Of a stretch of DNA of 64,000 nucleotides, positions 1 to 11,832 are shown piece after piece. Source of the DNA: Sanderia malayensis (taxonomy: Eukaryota > Cnidaria > Scyphozoa > Semaeostomeae > Pelagiidae); contig RQOL01000906.1 in the NCBI GenBank assembly GCA_013076295.1, positions 310,001 through 374,000 on the forward strand. Reading direction: 5' to 3'. Within the stretch, counting starts at the first letter, position 1. Each line of letters starts with the position of its first letter. The translations under genes and the position numbers were made by a program. The notes beneath the pieces were generated by a model. The model was given only the letters and a program-made list of their open reading frames with translations. It ran no database searches and was not told the DNA's origin.

Positions 1-500
1 GTTTTCAATTTATAACACTGTGATTTCGTATGGCCTATATGTCCACAGTTTTCGCACTGGTTTTCCGGTTTCCTTTCTTGCTTCTCGGTCACGCGTTCAA
101 TTTGTGTTGTCAATCTTTCTATCATCGCTTCTAGCTTATCCATTCGATCATCGGGCGGAGAGCTAGTTCCGCTCCCCGCCGCCAGCAAACCTTCTTGCCT
201 ATGTAACGCATTGCTGCCTGCTGCAGAGTTAGCAAGTTCAAGTATACTTTCTAACGAGCATTTTCCCGTTAACTGCAACAATTTTGCTGGTTCTTGGACT
301 TCGGGTACTAGCTTGGGCAAGGTGTGATTCTGAGCGATTGATTCAATCACCCCATTGTCTGTAATTCCGTAAAGTTCTTTGATAACCGACTTAATTTAGT
401 CCAACGCATTTAGTTGTGCCTCGAATTGTAACACCCATGTATTAAAGCTTACAAAGTTGTCTCCTTTAAAATTTTGTATCGCCGTAATTTTTCCAGGCAT
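1..500 (-). pseudogene. gag-like protein with CCHC zinc knuckle, interrupted
   Basis: The minus-strand frame starts at an ATG at 498-500 (MPGKITAIQNFKGDNF...) and ends, at the window edge, in a zinc knuckle of the form C-x2-C-x4-H-x4-C (residues CENCGHIGHTKSQC, about positions 14-55). Gag knuckles of this type bind element RNA. An in-frame TAA follows residue 34 (after ...QLNALD), so the frame is broken. A Glu/Lys-rich stretch precedes the knuckle. Identity as gag rests on the knuckle and on the adjacent primer-binding site. Confidence 0.6.
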
Positions 501-536
501 GATGTCAAATGTTGATCTCGGATCACAAATTTCAGA

Positions 537-554
537 ATCTCGGTAGGACCTCCA
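537..554 (-). other. primer-binding site matching the tRNA-Gln 3' end
   Basis: The minus strand reads TGGAGGTCCTACCGAGAT. It matches the complement of the 3' end of animal tRNA-Gln (TGGAGGTTCCACCGAGAT) at 16 of 18 positions. It lies just inside the presumed LTR end and about 35 bp before the gag ATG, the normal place for a reverse-transcription primer site. The tRNA comparison is from memory. Confidence 0.55.
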
Positions 555-1176
555 TTTTTGTTGTGGTTTATCCTATGTGTTTGTTGAGTCAAAGATAAGC
601 GTCGAAGTTGATTGGTAACATACATATATATATACAAAATGAATCTCAAAATAGCTTTGAAAATCGGAAACAAAGCGAAACATAATAACTACTAAAACTT
701 TTCGTCTGACACTCATCGGAGTAGTACGTCGGAAAGAGAACGAAAATGAAAACCTCACGAATAATAGAATCTGTCTACATCAAAACCATGGATCCCATAT
801 TGTGTAGACAGAAGGAGTTCGTTTTCCCACTGGGACTCTTTCGATAATCTATCGTTCGATCACCGGTGATGATTGGTTGTTTTTGCGCTATACCAATCAC
901 TCACCTCTTTTCTTTTCATGTATATTGATCGATGTCACTCCGACCAATACTAAATTTTAAAACGAAAAACAACAATATTTATAACCAAAAACAATTAACA
1001 AATCTAAACCAATCAAATTTCAGAAAAACAATTCTCCCGCAGGAAAATTACTCACTCTCGGTTAACTTCCCGCGGCTAGCATTGTGAATCATGTATACTT
1101 AAAACTTAAAACAACTTGCGGTAATTCATGGATAAACGAGTGGCATTACAATCAATTGGCGAACAACATCTATTTA

Positions 1177-1716
1177 GGGCCTGTTTATATGGAGAAGGGC
1201 CAGCCCTCCTAGGAGGGCTAGCCCTCTTTGCCGAGATCTGGCCTTTCTAGTTGACGCTTCATAAAATTCCTTTTCGTTTACATGAGGAGGGGGCCAGCCC
1301 CCTCAGGCGAGATCTCGCTATTGACTACCCGAGATCTCGCCAAGGAGGGCTGGAAAATATGCTTTTGCGCACGCGTCAAATACATACTGCATGTGTTGTC
1401 AAAGTAAAAGTGGCTGTTAGCCGTGAAAATATCAATTCAAACACAAAGCAATTTGGCTGGACTTCTGACCTGACATGGCGCACCTTCTAATCACTGCTCT
1501 CCATAAATACAAAAGTAAAATGGAATTCAAAAATATAGATTTCGATGGTGATAGGCCAAAACAATATGCTTGGCTAAGAGCAAAAGTGGTGACAAGTTAT
1601 CACGGTGAAGGAATAGCTGTGAAAATTTCCGAAGAAGGCTGGAAAATGCTCATATAAACAAGCATGCAAATGCAGCCCTCTTAGGGGAGCTATCCCCTGT
1701 CCGCATAAACAGGCCC
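1177..1716. mobile_element. PIF/Harbinger-type MITE, 540 bp
   Basis: Terminal inverted repeats begin GGGCCTGTTTAT on both ends, and the element is flanked by TTA on each side (1174-1176 and 1717-1719), the 3-bp target duplication typical of PIF/Harbinger transposons. Just inside the left end is a palindromic block around CCTCCTAGGAGG. No transposase is encoded. The small reading frames inside do not resemble any protein I know. Confidence 0.75.
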
Positions 1717-1719
1717 TTA

Positions 1720-4700
1720 ACTATATATAAAATTATTGCGTGAGCAACATAGGCCCGAAGACTGGCGTCTCGATGTTGCCTTTCAAAGATTTCCGCAACA
1801 CAAATCGTGGATATGTGTATATCTTCTGGCAAGCCTCCACAGGACCCCAAACAACGCCCTTGATGCCCTTGAAAACTTCTGGAAATTGGAACAGGACTAC
1901 TGGAGGACGTGCGGTTGGAACAGAAGAAGTTACCCCGACAATTGCTGCGAAAATTGCTTCAGCACATGGTGTAACGCCATAGATGCCGGAACAAGGGGGT
2001 GACTGCGTCACTTATCTTTTCTTGAGGGGTGCGGGGGGACAAGGAGTGCCCCTTTGAACAATTACAGCTCTTGTTTCACAGCAAGAAAGAGCCGCCAAAA
2101 CGTAAAGAAATATGAAAATTCAACAGCTTACAATATATAGCGTTTTTTATTAAATGCCACCCTGAAAAGTACCCTTCAGAGAGGCCTGATCTCTTGCCAG
2201 TGCCTATTTTAAGTCAAATTTACAAGATCACACTTTGTAAAAATTAGGAAGCGGACTAGCGGAAAGCAGGTCACTATGGCGATAAATCCGGTCCGTAATC
2301 GTAATAAGGGACCGTCCAGTCTGTATAAAGACCAGGAAATTTCTATTAAACTGAGGCTATACCATTATTTCTAGGGGTATACAGTGTTTTTCCTTATTGG
2401 ATTCTCTATTGGACCGGAAAAGGCAGCTTATAGAGGAGCAGAATGTTTCAATTCAGAAATATCAAGACCACACGTTCTAAGTTACAAAACCACACTTCTC
2501 ATTTTCAGGACCACAAAGTGTGGACAAGACCACACTAAAATAGGCACTGTTCTGCTGCAGTGTGCTTCCTGCATCCCCGTGTAACGCTGATTGCCAAGCG
2601 ATCAAAGGATTCACACAAAATACAACGTTTTTCAAACAAGACCATCGTGTATTCTACATGACGAGAAGACAACGCAGAAACTTTTTCTTGGATAGAAACA
2701 TGACCAAAGCCGATGCATTGGAATCTGTTGGTAAATGTTTCGTCGCTAAGACTGAACAGCAGTTTGCATAACAAGTGGAAGAACCGCGTGTACCAACAAG
2801 CCTGCTTAAGATGGGATAGCAGTTTATAAGCTGAAATGCTTGAAGCCATATCCTGATCGTGCAGGATTTGTTTCAGAAAATGCAAATCTTGTCAGTTTAT
2901 TAATAATGACATCAATGATGTTTATGGCAATGAATTAAAGATTGCTGCCATGCCATCTGCCATGGCTTAGATGCCAGCTCTTTTGAACAATTATTTTTTT
3001 CTTACAGTGCATTCTACTGCGAGCTGGGTATGTCCATGCTCACATGGATATGATATTATGTTAATGGATACGTTTTATTGTTTTCAAAAATAATATTTCT
3101 AATGTTAAATTGTTCATACCTGACACCATTGATGATGTTTACGTTTGTTTACCTGTAGCTTGGTTTTAAAATTCCAGCATGAGTAATACACCTGTTTAAG
3201 TGGAAACATGAATAAAAACATTGCACCATTGCAAAACTATTGCATAGAAGATACAATTACAAAGGTATAGCAATTGCAAAATGAACATGATAAAATAATA
3301 ATTTCGGTTATATGCATGTGACATAAATACAGTCAATTCATCAACTGTTGCACAATAAAAATTCCAGTGAGTTGTTGGAAATATGGTGTTTTGAAAGAAA
3401 GAAGGGAAAATAATTCTAACATGTTTCTTAAAATTTTCAAGATTATTTTTGATAAAATAATTCCAAAGAGAGGCATGTGAGCCTATTCCCAAGATTTTGG
3501 ATAAAATGTTAAGTCCGGCAACTCAGATTTGAGAACGATTCCATATTGATATTTGATAAACAGACTTCGGTTTTAATTGTGTAATTGTGTAAACTTGGTT
3601 TCTGGATCTAAGGCTCGTCCACCAATATTTGATTGAATTTCGAACAATTAAACACACATAACATAAAAAAAAATAGGCAGTCAAGGACTGCATGTGGCTA
3701 CTGCACAAACTCAAACCTAACACCAGAATAGTGCTTTCTGAAAATTACAAGTTTTGAGCATAATCGGGGGGACATGGGGGCATCATTGAAAAAGAAATGG
3801 GGTATCAAGGCTCTAACTATTTGACAAAAAGGAATGACAAATGAGATAAAAAGTGAATTTGATTAAAACGTTTTAAAAAAATTTCTGATCAAAGCATACA
3901 ACTTAACAACTGGGTAATTGCTAATTCTGATGAAAGGCAAAAGGGTCAAATTTCCAAATTTCTAGCAAAACTGCACAAAATGCTGTTAAAATCAACGAAA
4001 TCAGCAAATTCAAAGGGGGGGAGCTGACTGCCCAAAACGCAAGGAAACTTGAAAAGAATGATGGGAGTCCCCATTGTTCGGAGATATTTTATTTTACACT
4101 TGTTTGCTTTTTGCAGAAACCACGAGGGGAATGCCCCTTTCGCAATGATTTTTCAACGATTTTCTTGTAACTACGAAAAACCATATGTCTTCATGAAAAT
4201 ATAAATTTATTACCAGTCACAGGATTAATAGTCCCTAATAAATAGTGATTCTGAATTTCTGATAAAATTTAAGCATCCTGAAACGAATTTTCGAAATTTT
4301 CGCTCGATGCGAAAATTTTCGCATATTACGATAAGCTGATAACAACTTAGGCCACTTCGATGAAATGTTTTGAAAAAAGTCTTGACAAAATCAAGAGAAA
4401 CAAAAAATCGAAGACTGCTGCGGCTTTGACCTTGGTAATTTTCTGGTACCAAAAAGAAAATTAATTGAGATTTCACGGCTCCGAGAAGGAATTCTTCCAC
4501 CATAAGCGTTTGGAAATTTGACTTGACGTTGACGATTCGGCCAGTCGGCCTTTTGTCGGCCTTTTGTCGAGAGACACGATTTTCTAGACTATCAACCATC
4601 AAATCATTATGTCTTTTTGCTTTATATTCTTTAAAGCAAACAATAATCGGAAAATAAACTAGAATAGGTAGTAATAAATAAAACCAGAATACACGTATGA

Positions 4701-7621
4701 CCTACCATGAACAAACACTGTCAATAGTTACCGAGAATCGTAACGATGAAAAAACCGAGAATCCTCGTGATTAACGAATTTCTTTCACTCATTCACTCAC
4801 TCACTCAAGACGATAGCATAGTGGCTCCGCCAGAGTCCAGAAAAAGGTCAAACCTTCCTCCGGCTGCCAATTCTGTAATTTGGACCTTCCTCATTTTACA
4901 AAAGACAAATAGTGGGGTTTTTCAAACTCTTTGCATTGCTTAAAATTACAAACCAACCAGCTGTCGAAATCATGTAAATAACTAAATAATAAATGTCCCT
5001 CTACATTCTTTATTTTGGACTTGGGTGGCTTTCCATGGTGCTTTGTGATTGTATGTCTTTTTAAGTTATCCTTGTTCCTTGTCCTCTCTTAATCTTCCCG
5101 CCAAAATTGCCTCGTTTACACCACTAGTCGAAAAGAGGTTTATCTTCACTGGTAAATTTATCATACATGCGCTATTGTAAACTAGAAGTACACCAAGATC
5201 ATTAAGGATTATGTCTATGCAATAAACAATGGAAGATGAGCTCAATTTTTGAAGGCTGATGGGACTGTTTTCTGTTGGTGTGGTTTGCTTGCTGGACTGG
5301 GCTGGAAGAAAGCGCAAAGTTCTTACCTGCATCTGCATTACAGAAAGTTGGCTAATATCTGTTCATTTATGGGTAATTGATGGAGATCAAAGTTCATTTT
5401 GTAATCTTGATTCAGCATAAAACTGTGCCTGAACTGTTTTGCCTGTTCTTAGAAAAGTACCTATATATAGGCCTAGCCTTAGCAGCTAAACCGGTTTCTT
5501 AGGCCTAGTTAAGTATAAATTGCAGGCAAGGGCCATAAAAATATGACATATTTGACTTCTAAAGGAATAGACATGCGGAGTCAATGAACTGTTTGATGAG
5601 TTTTTATTTGGATGGCTTGCAGTATGAGATTTAAATGGTAACAACTATTACAAAATTACTATTTTTGAACAGGACAAAATGCAAGATCTGCAACCAAAAC
5701 CTCATATTGCAAACCCCCCCATTAATCATTTAGTGATGTAATTCAAATTATTTTCTATTACTATGAGAGTCAAATGTAATTGATAATGTTTTGAGGAAAT
5801 TATATAATCCATATGTGTACATAGTTGAATCACATATATAACACAAAGTTTGCTGTTTAGTTTTTTTCAGAATGATAAACCTTCCTCACTCAAATGCAAT
5901 ATTGACCGAAATTTTTCCTCACACCGAAGTTTATATAAAATTAGTAAACCTTCCTCAAAAATTACTATAAAAAGCAAAACCTTCCTCCGGCTCAGAGCCG
6001 TGGAGCCGTGACTTTTTCTGGACTCTGGGCTCCGCCTCTTCATCGAGGCAGTAGCCACAACAACACAGTTCTATATTTATTCCTTCTTCTTTCTTACACA
6101 TAACCAAGCTTCTTTTCAGCATACTTTAAACGACTGTCGACACACGACAAACGACAAATAACGACAACATCACAGTACAGTATCTCTAATACTGCAACAA
6201 AGGGCGGCCCAAACGACAATGAATCCAAAAACAGAGGCAACGAGACCTTTCTCAAGCATCTCGATCCCAAACGGTATGCACCAAAACTAAGGCAACGAGA
6301 TCTCTCTCAAGCATCTCGCTCCTCAACGGTATGCTCTCTCCGTGTTTGTGCTTACATATCCAGGCGAGTTTAAAACTAATTAATTAAAACTAAAACGCTT
6401 ACATTTAAATACTAAAATCACATGACAACGATAAAAACAATAATGAAAATAAATACGTCAATAAGGAGTAAAAACGTCCGGCGAGGAAAGCAAAAGTAAA
6501 ACCTGAATACCTTTGTACAGGACCGAATTATGGGTGTGAATCAATACAACGAAGTGTGATAAATTAAAATAAGGGATTAACAGAAATATAAACAGCACAG
6601 ATGCTACAAGGCGTGACCCGTGGCAAAATGACAAAACATGCGAATGAATGAATAAAAACTAGCAGTATTACAATGTGGACACAAACGAAACAAACTCGAA
6701 ATGCATGTTTTCAATCCAACCAATAGTGAAAAATAGGAAAAAGCTTCAACATGAAAAAAGGTCAAAAACAGCTAATAATACCATGGGGCCCAGGGCGTTT
6801 ATTTTTGGATCACATGTTGACAAAGGTGTCTATACTATCTTCTATTTCTAATTTTACGCTCTCAGCCAGAGCGGTTCCCGTTGAAACACTTTCTTCGAAA
6901 ATACCATTGTTTGAATGTTTCCAAGAAAGAAGGATGTATGACATTTGCATGATTCAGAGTTGCATGTAACAGAAATAAGTAGAGGGCCTACTACAAAACC
7001 AGAATACACTCAGCTATTTCCATTATTAATTCCCAGAATAGACCAAATCAAACATGTTGTGTTTTCAGACTTCAGACAGGGGCTGATCTGACCAATCAAA
7101 TTGGTGAAAAAAGATCACGTGAACAATCTGTATGACCAACAAATATGGAATAAATAGCGGAGTATTGCAACGTGTAGCTATGTGAGCGTTCTATTTTCAA
7201 TTCTAAATTCCATTCTATATTCAATCACGTTTTGCGTGGGCAAAAATTCATTCATTTAAACACTCTTTGGCCAAAATATGGGAATATGATTAATAAAGGG
7301 TGCACAAAATCATTTTTTGCTCCTTTTGACAAGGTGATCATTCGATCTGATTTGATCCGAAAAGATAATGGGAAATAGCTTTGTGTATTCATTCGGGCTT
7401 TACAGAACAGCATTGTGTTGAATGAATAATGTCCTTCCTTTTAACAAAGTGGTTTGTCTGCTTTTGCCAAAATCTGCTCAGGACCATTGTGGTTATTATT
7501 CAAACAAGTTCTTCAGGTGCATCTGATATCTGGAATAAAAACGCAGATAGTGTTTCAAAACCAATTTCAATTTTTGTATTAACAACATGCTACACATTTA
7601 GGAAGCGTCATTATATTTAAA
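1720..7621. other. Long stretch without a recognised gene
   Basis: No reading frame here resembles a known family or forms a plausible exon chain. I see AT-rich sequence and a dispersed repeat pair: blocks near 4820-4870 and, partly reversed, 5975-6045 share CTCCGCC...AGTCCAGAAAAA and AACCTTCCTCCGGCT. A 60-bp tandem duplication lies near 6.2-6.35 kb. The longer open frames (for example 2535-2885 and 4225-4602, both minus) look like chance ORFs. Confidence 0.5.
6226..6345. repeat. Two-copy tandem repeat, about 60 bp unit
   Basis: Two adjacent diverged copies share GGCAACGAGA..., CTCAAGCATCTCG and CAACGGTATGC in the same order. The first runs to about 6282 and the second to about 6340. Function unknown. 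Confidence 0.6.
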
Positions 7622-7962
7622 ATACCGTATTTCCTCTATTAAGCGCCCAGGCGCTTATTAAATATTTTGCAAAATTGGGTGGGCGCTTATTAGAGAGGGC
7701 GCTTAAAAGAGGGGGGCGCTTATTTCACAGTCCTAAAATTTTAAAATCAAACAACATCAAAAACAAAAGAATAATCTTATATAGTTCCGAATGTTATTCA
7801 ATATCAAGCAGTCAAGATCAAATTCAACTGGTGATCTTGACTGCGTCACGACCCGATGAAAGTGTTTTTCCAGCCTCTACGTTATTATTTGAACAAAACA
7901 GTGAAAATTTAAGAATTCTATTATCCGCCCTTGGCGGTTAATAGAGGGGGGCCACTTCTTCA
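7622..7962. mobile_element. MITE of the CCGTA...AAGCGCC family
   Basis: The left end reads TACCGTATTTCCTCTATTAA followed by GCGCC blocks; the right end carries GGCGGTTAATAGAGG. Several GCGCTTATTA motifs lie just inside. It belongs to a dispersed family with at least eight copies in this window. It lies upstream of the otopetrin gene. Confidence 0.6.
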
Positions 7963-8371
7963 ATTTCATCGATTTTTTCAAAAGTCTCACCACAGATTCA
8001 GAAGTCTATTGAACATTAATACGGACCTGAGGTTACCTAAATCATATAAGTATTTAGGAGGCATTTATAGAATGTATTTGTCTCACATTTTTGAAAAATA
8101 GTTCTCATCTGGAAACCTCAGGGCAATTCAAACTGAGCAAGTAAAACTGCGAACTTGGTCACATGATGTAAGAGAGGAAGCAAAGAGCTGTTCATTTAGT
8201 TCTAAGAAGGAACGATATGTCAATGTGTCATCATTCATGCTGTGTTTATGATTGTTTCAAAGATTAATATAAAGCAATGACAAAAGATTTCCTTGTGATT
8301 AAAAAGTTGCTCCACGAAACGAACATTGGCAAAAAGCTAATTTTCAAATCGAAAGAAGAAGAAAAAGTCAT

Positions 8372-10845
8372 TTGTCAACTATGAATAGTGCTAGTGATAC
8401 AGACATTGGGCCATGTTCACCGCTTTTGCAGGGAGAAAAACAAACACAAACCAAACCATATTGTGTTGATTGTGAAAACTCTCAATTCTTTCGCAGTCGA
8501 GAACTATACGACTCTAGTCCACCTCCACTGTCAACCTCGACTGCCAAGACAGCCAAAGAAGAGAATTCATCTTGCCTCTGGAAATATTTTGCTGGACTAT
8601 TTAATCTAATTGGAAGCTGCTTTAACTTTATATTCATAATGGGTTGCGCAAATTGCTTTAAAACGATCCACAAAGTCTGCTCAACAGAAAGCCCAAAGTC
8701 CATCATGCTGACCTTGTTTTATTTACTTGGACAAGTTCTATTTTGCATCGCACTGATCATCAACTGGCACACAAAAACTCAGGGCGTTATTAACGTTGAA
8801 GCAGATGCAGTTGAAATGCTATTTGTTGTCTATATGATAATCGGTAAGATATGTATTATGGTTTGACTCATTGGCCTGGCCTCTATCATTAGTACACCAC
8901 CTTTTGGATATTAACCAATTTTTAAGCAATGTTCTGTTTTTTCTCTTCTGATTGTCATTTTGTTTGCATTACATGGATATGCCTTCAATCATGCATAAGC
9001 ATACATAAATCGAAACTTCGATCATATACCTTTATCTGAGAATACCAAGTACATTAATTTTGATAAGCTATTTTTATCAATTTTGAATTGAACCCCACTG
9101 TTTTTAATTCTAATTGATGAATTCTGGTAACAAATAATGCTTTTTTACTCAAAGGGATCCTTGGTATGATCGTTGTGTTTTTCAAAAGTGACAACAGGCG
9201 CTTTGTACTCTTCAGAACAAATGAGAAGCAAGCCAGTAAATACCTGATGGCAAGCGTATACGCATTTGGAGGCGGTAGTCTTCTTATGACAACAATCTTC
9301 CTCTTCTCGTTTGCACACTGCAAGCAAAGGTACCACCACATACTGTTCAATTTGGTTCGTTTCATCTATACACTTCTTCAGATGCTCTTCTTGCAACGCT
9401 TCAGTCTTGCGATTTTTCATCGCAGTGGTTATCTGGTTTTTCTGTTGATTCACGTTCTTGGCACAAACATTTGCATCTGGATCAACTTCCTAGTCGAAGA
9501 GACGCATCTATACAGTTACGAGCCAACAGATTACGAGCTCGAAGCGTGTCTTCATACGAAAAACAACACCATCACCAAGTTAGCAAATGATTGGCAGGTA
9601 TACTTGACACCGTTTACAATGGAGTTCTGTATCATTTGCGCTGGTCTCATATACTCCATGGTCAGTTCAATGAAGCATTTCCCAACACACATAATTGCTA
9701 ATGCTAGCAGCAGCACAACCAGGCAACAACCATCAGCAGCGCAACAGTTGACAACTTCCCAACACCATCCTCGTGGTTACGCATCTCTTCCAATCCCACC
9801 GGCATCCCTGGGTGCAGATGGTGGGGTTGGTACATCCAGATCAACATCTCTCATTGAAAATATTGTAATTGAAGACGAGTCAAAAAAACGGGAACGATGG
9901 CATAGCCAGGTTGTTGCAAAGAGTGCCACACCATATGAAGGCTCTCATCCAGGTTTCCTTTGTGGTCTCACTGTTTGTGTGATTATGACCGTGTCTGCAC
10001 TGGTCATCGAGAAGGCAGACAAATCCAGTTTATATAACAGTTTGCTATTTCATCACATCTTTCTTATGGCTGTCTCCCTTACTCATATCATGGCACTGTG
10101 CATCATGGTCAGCTGTCTAGCGAATCACGAGTATGTACCGTTGAATTTTCGCTCCGATGACACACTGTTGGTCATATCGTTTGCCGGGCTTTTCGGCTGG
10201 GAACTTTTGTCAATAATTTCAGCAATTGGCAAACTGGAGCATCCTGAGGAGGAGCTGCACGAAGCAGTTACCATACTCGTGCATAATGTCATTAATTTAA
10301 TCGCCTGTCTTGTACAATGTGTTGTGATCATTCGAACTCTTCGCATTAGAAATAGGTTCAAAAGCAACAAAATGCATCTTATGTGGAATATCAAAGGCAC
10401 CAATTTCAAGATCCGCTGGCTGAGTCAAGCAACTGTTTATTTGCTCACGACCAACATTGGCTACTGGGTTCTCGATTCATTTTTTGAATTGAAGCACTAC
10501 GGAGATCTGTATTACCCCGCGGGTCTGAAATTCTATGATGATGGGGTTTGGCATTTCTGGTCCGCATTGCTCTATCCATTGAACATATTCTTCAGATTTC
10601 ATTCTGCGATATTGCTAGTTGAAGTTTGGGTGCGATTTGTAACCAGACCAGCGATTGGTGACAAAGAAGGTATTCACGAGGAATCTGAGTATTCATTGTC
10701 AAGAAAAAGCAGCCTTCCATCCATAGATACATTGTTGTTTACCAGACGACAAGTAGCAGAAGATGAAGCACCTTCACTACCAAAGAAACAAACCAGAGTG
10801 CCAATTGACTCTGCAGATATATACAGAAAGTATTGGTCTCAGTGA
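8372..10845 (+). CDS. Otopetrin-family proton channel
   Basis: Two exons, 8372-8843 and 9155-10845, are joined by a phase-1 intron (donor GGTAAG, acceptor CTCAAAG). The product is 720 residues. Otopetrins are plasma-membrane, proton-selective channels of two otopetrin half-domains with 12 membrane segments. Visible here are hydrophobic segments from about residue 68 onward, an Arg/Lys-rich loop, a long Ser/Gln-rich loop around residues 340-420, and the C-terminal FRFHSAILLVEVWVRF segment, the strongest family mark. The N-terminal 65 residues are polar and presumably cytosolic. The ATG at 8372 is the first in frame. The protein is somewhat longer than human OTOP1 because of the middle loop. 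Which paralogue group it belongs to is not decidable here. Confidence 0.9.
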
Positions 10846-11360
10846 TTGCATCATAGCTTCAAGATGAAACCTATGGAACTCTCTAATCAATGCTTTAGTT
10901 AAGAACTTGATGTAAGCTAAATGGCTTGGGATAGGTTTTCCTCCCTTTTAAAGACCTTTTTTGATAAAAGACCGGCTTGTTACTTTAAAGGAGAATTAAA
11001 TGCTTGGGGTGTTTGTTGTTTGATTCACAACCGTGTCAAGCCTCGTAGTAATGTTAACTCCGTGCGTTGTATATTTAATAGCAATATCATATTTTCAAAC
11101 ATGGCATTGCATTTTTATAGGATTCGGTGCAACCTCTATATGACGTACACCAATCGATAATTTTGTTCATTATGGAAAAGTGTTCGTGGTATAGAGATGC
11201 CCGTTGTATAGAGGTTTCACTCCAGTTAAGAAGTGATTAGGTTTGTCAGATAGTGGTAATTTATGCGTTAGTTAAAAGAGTGACTTGGTACGTACCATAA
11301 ACTTAACTAGTAAGGGACTGCTATAGTGAGGTTCAGAGTTTTAACAGATGCCTTAGGTGG

Positions 11361-11446
11361 ACTTTATACGGCCGCATTTTGGTCGCGTCTAATTTAATTC
11401 AAGAAGAATTTGAATTAAATGCGACATAAATGCGGCCGTATAAAGT
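11361..11446. mobile_element. Minimal MITE with ACTTTATACGG ends, 86 bp
   Basis: Inverted ends ACTTTATACGGCCGCATTT and the complement of GCGGCCGTATAAAGT enclose almost nothing but a TTTAATTCAA...TTGAATTAAA palindrome. It is a short relative of the next element, 86 bp downstream. Confidence 0.65.
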
Positions 11447-11532
11447 AAACATTTAATTAAGTGCAGCAACTTGAATTAAGTTCATCAGGATTTGCCGAAC
11501 TTAATGCACAAGTGCGACACAAATGCGACGTG

Positions 11533-11790
11533 GCTTTATACGGCCGCATTTTGGTCGCACTCAAATGAAATTTTATATGACTTCATGTAATATAATGATG
11601 AAATATGTCAAATTTGCCAAGTCAAGCACTCTGCGTATGTGCAATCCTTTTTTGTTGCGTCACGATGATATGAGGAGTTGAATTAAATGCGGCAAACAAA
11701 ACACGTTTAAAGTGAATGTCGCACTTATGTCGCATTTAGGTCGAATCTAGTGAATTAAATTAGACGCGACCAAAATGCGGCCGTATAAAG
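11533..11790. mobile_element. MITE with CTTTATACGG ends, 258 bp
   Basis: The ends CTTTATACGGCCGCATTTTG and its complement at 11771-11790 match those of the 86-bp element just upstream. The interior is AT-rich, with repeated short TGCGAC/GTCGCA motifs. It lies just past the last CatSper exon seen. Confidence 0.65.
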
Positions 11791-11832
11791 TAAGCCTTAT
11801 ATGTGACATATGTTCAAAAGAATAATACTCAC

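Larger units (their letters stand above)
1..780 (-). mobile_element. LTR retrotransposon, 5' part, cut by the window edge
   Basis: Read on the minus strand, this is the upstream end of an LTR retroelement: a putative short LTR (about 560-780), a primer-binding site (537-554), then a gag reading frame running off the left edge. The LTR limits are inferred only from position next to the primer site and from a TGTAGACAG start near 780; the second LTR lies outside the window, so the boundary cannot be confirmed. The gag frame holds an in-frame stop, so this copy looks dead. I cannot assign it to Copia, Gypsy or BEL because no pol sequence is visible. Confidence 0.6.

Noticed and set aside
2535..2885. 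Minus-strand ORF of 116 codons
   Set aside because: No conserved pattern, no splice partners, and it lies in repeat-like AT-rich sequence; treated as chance.
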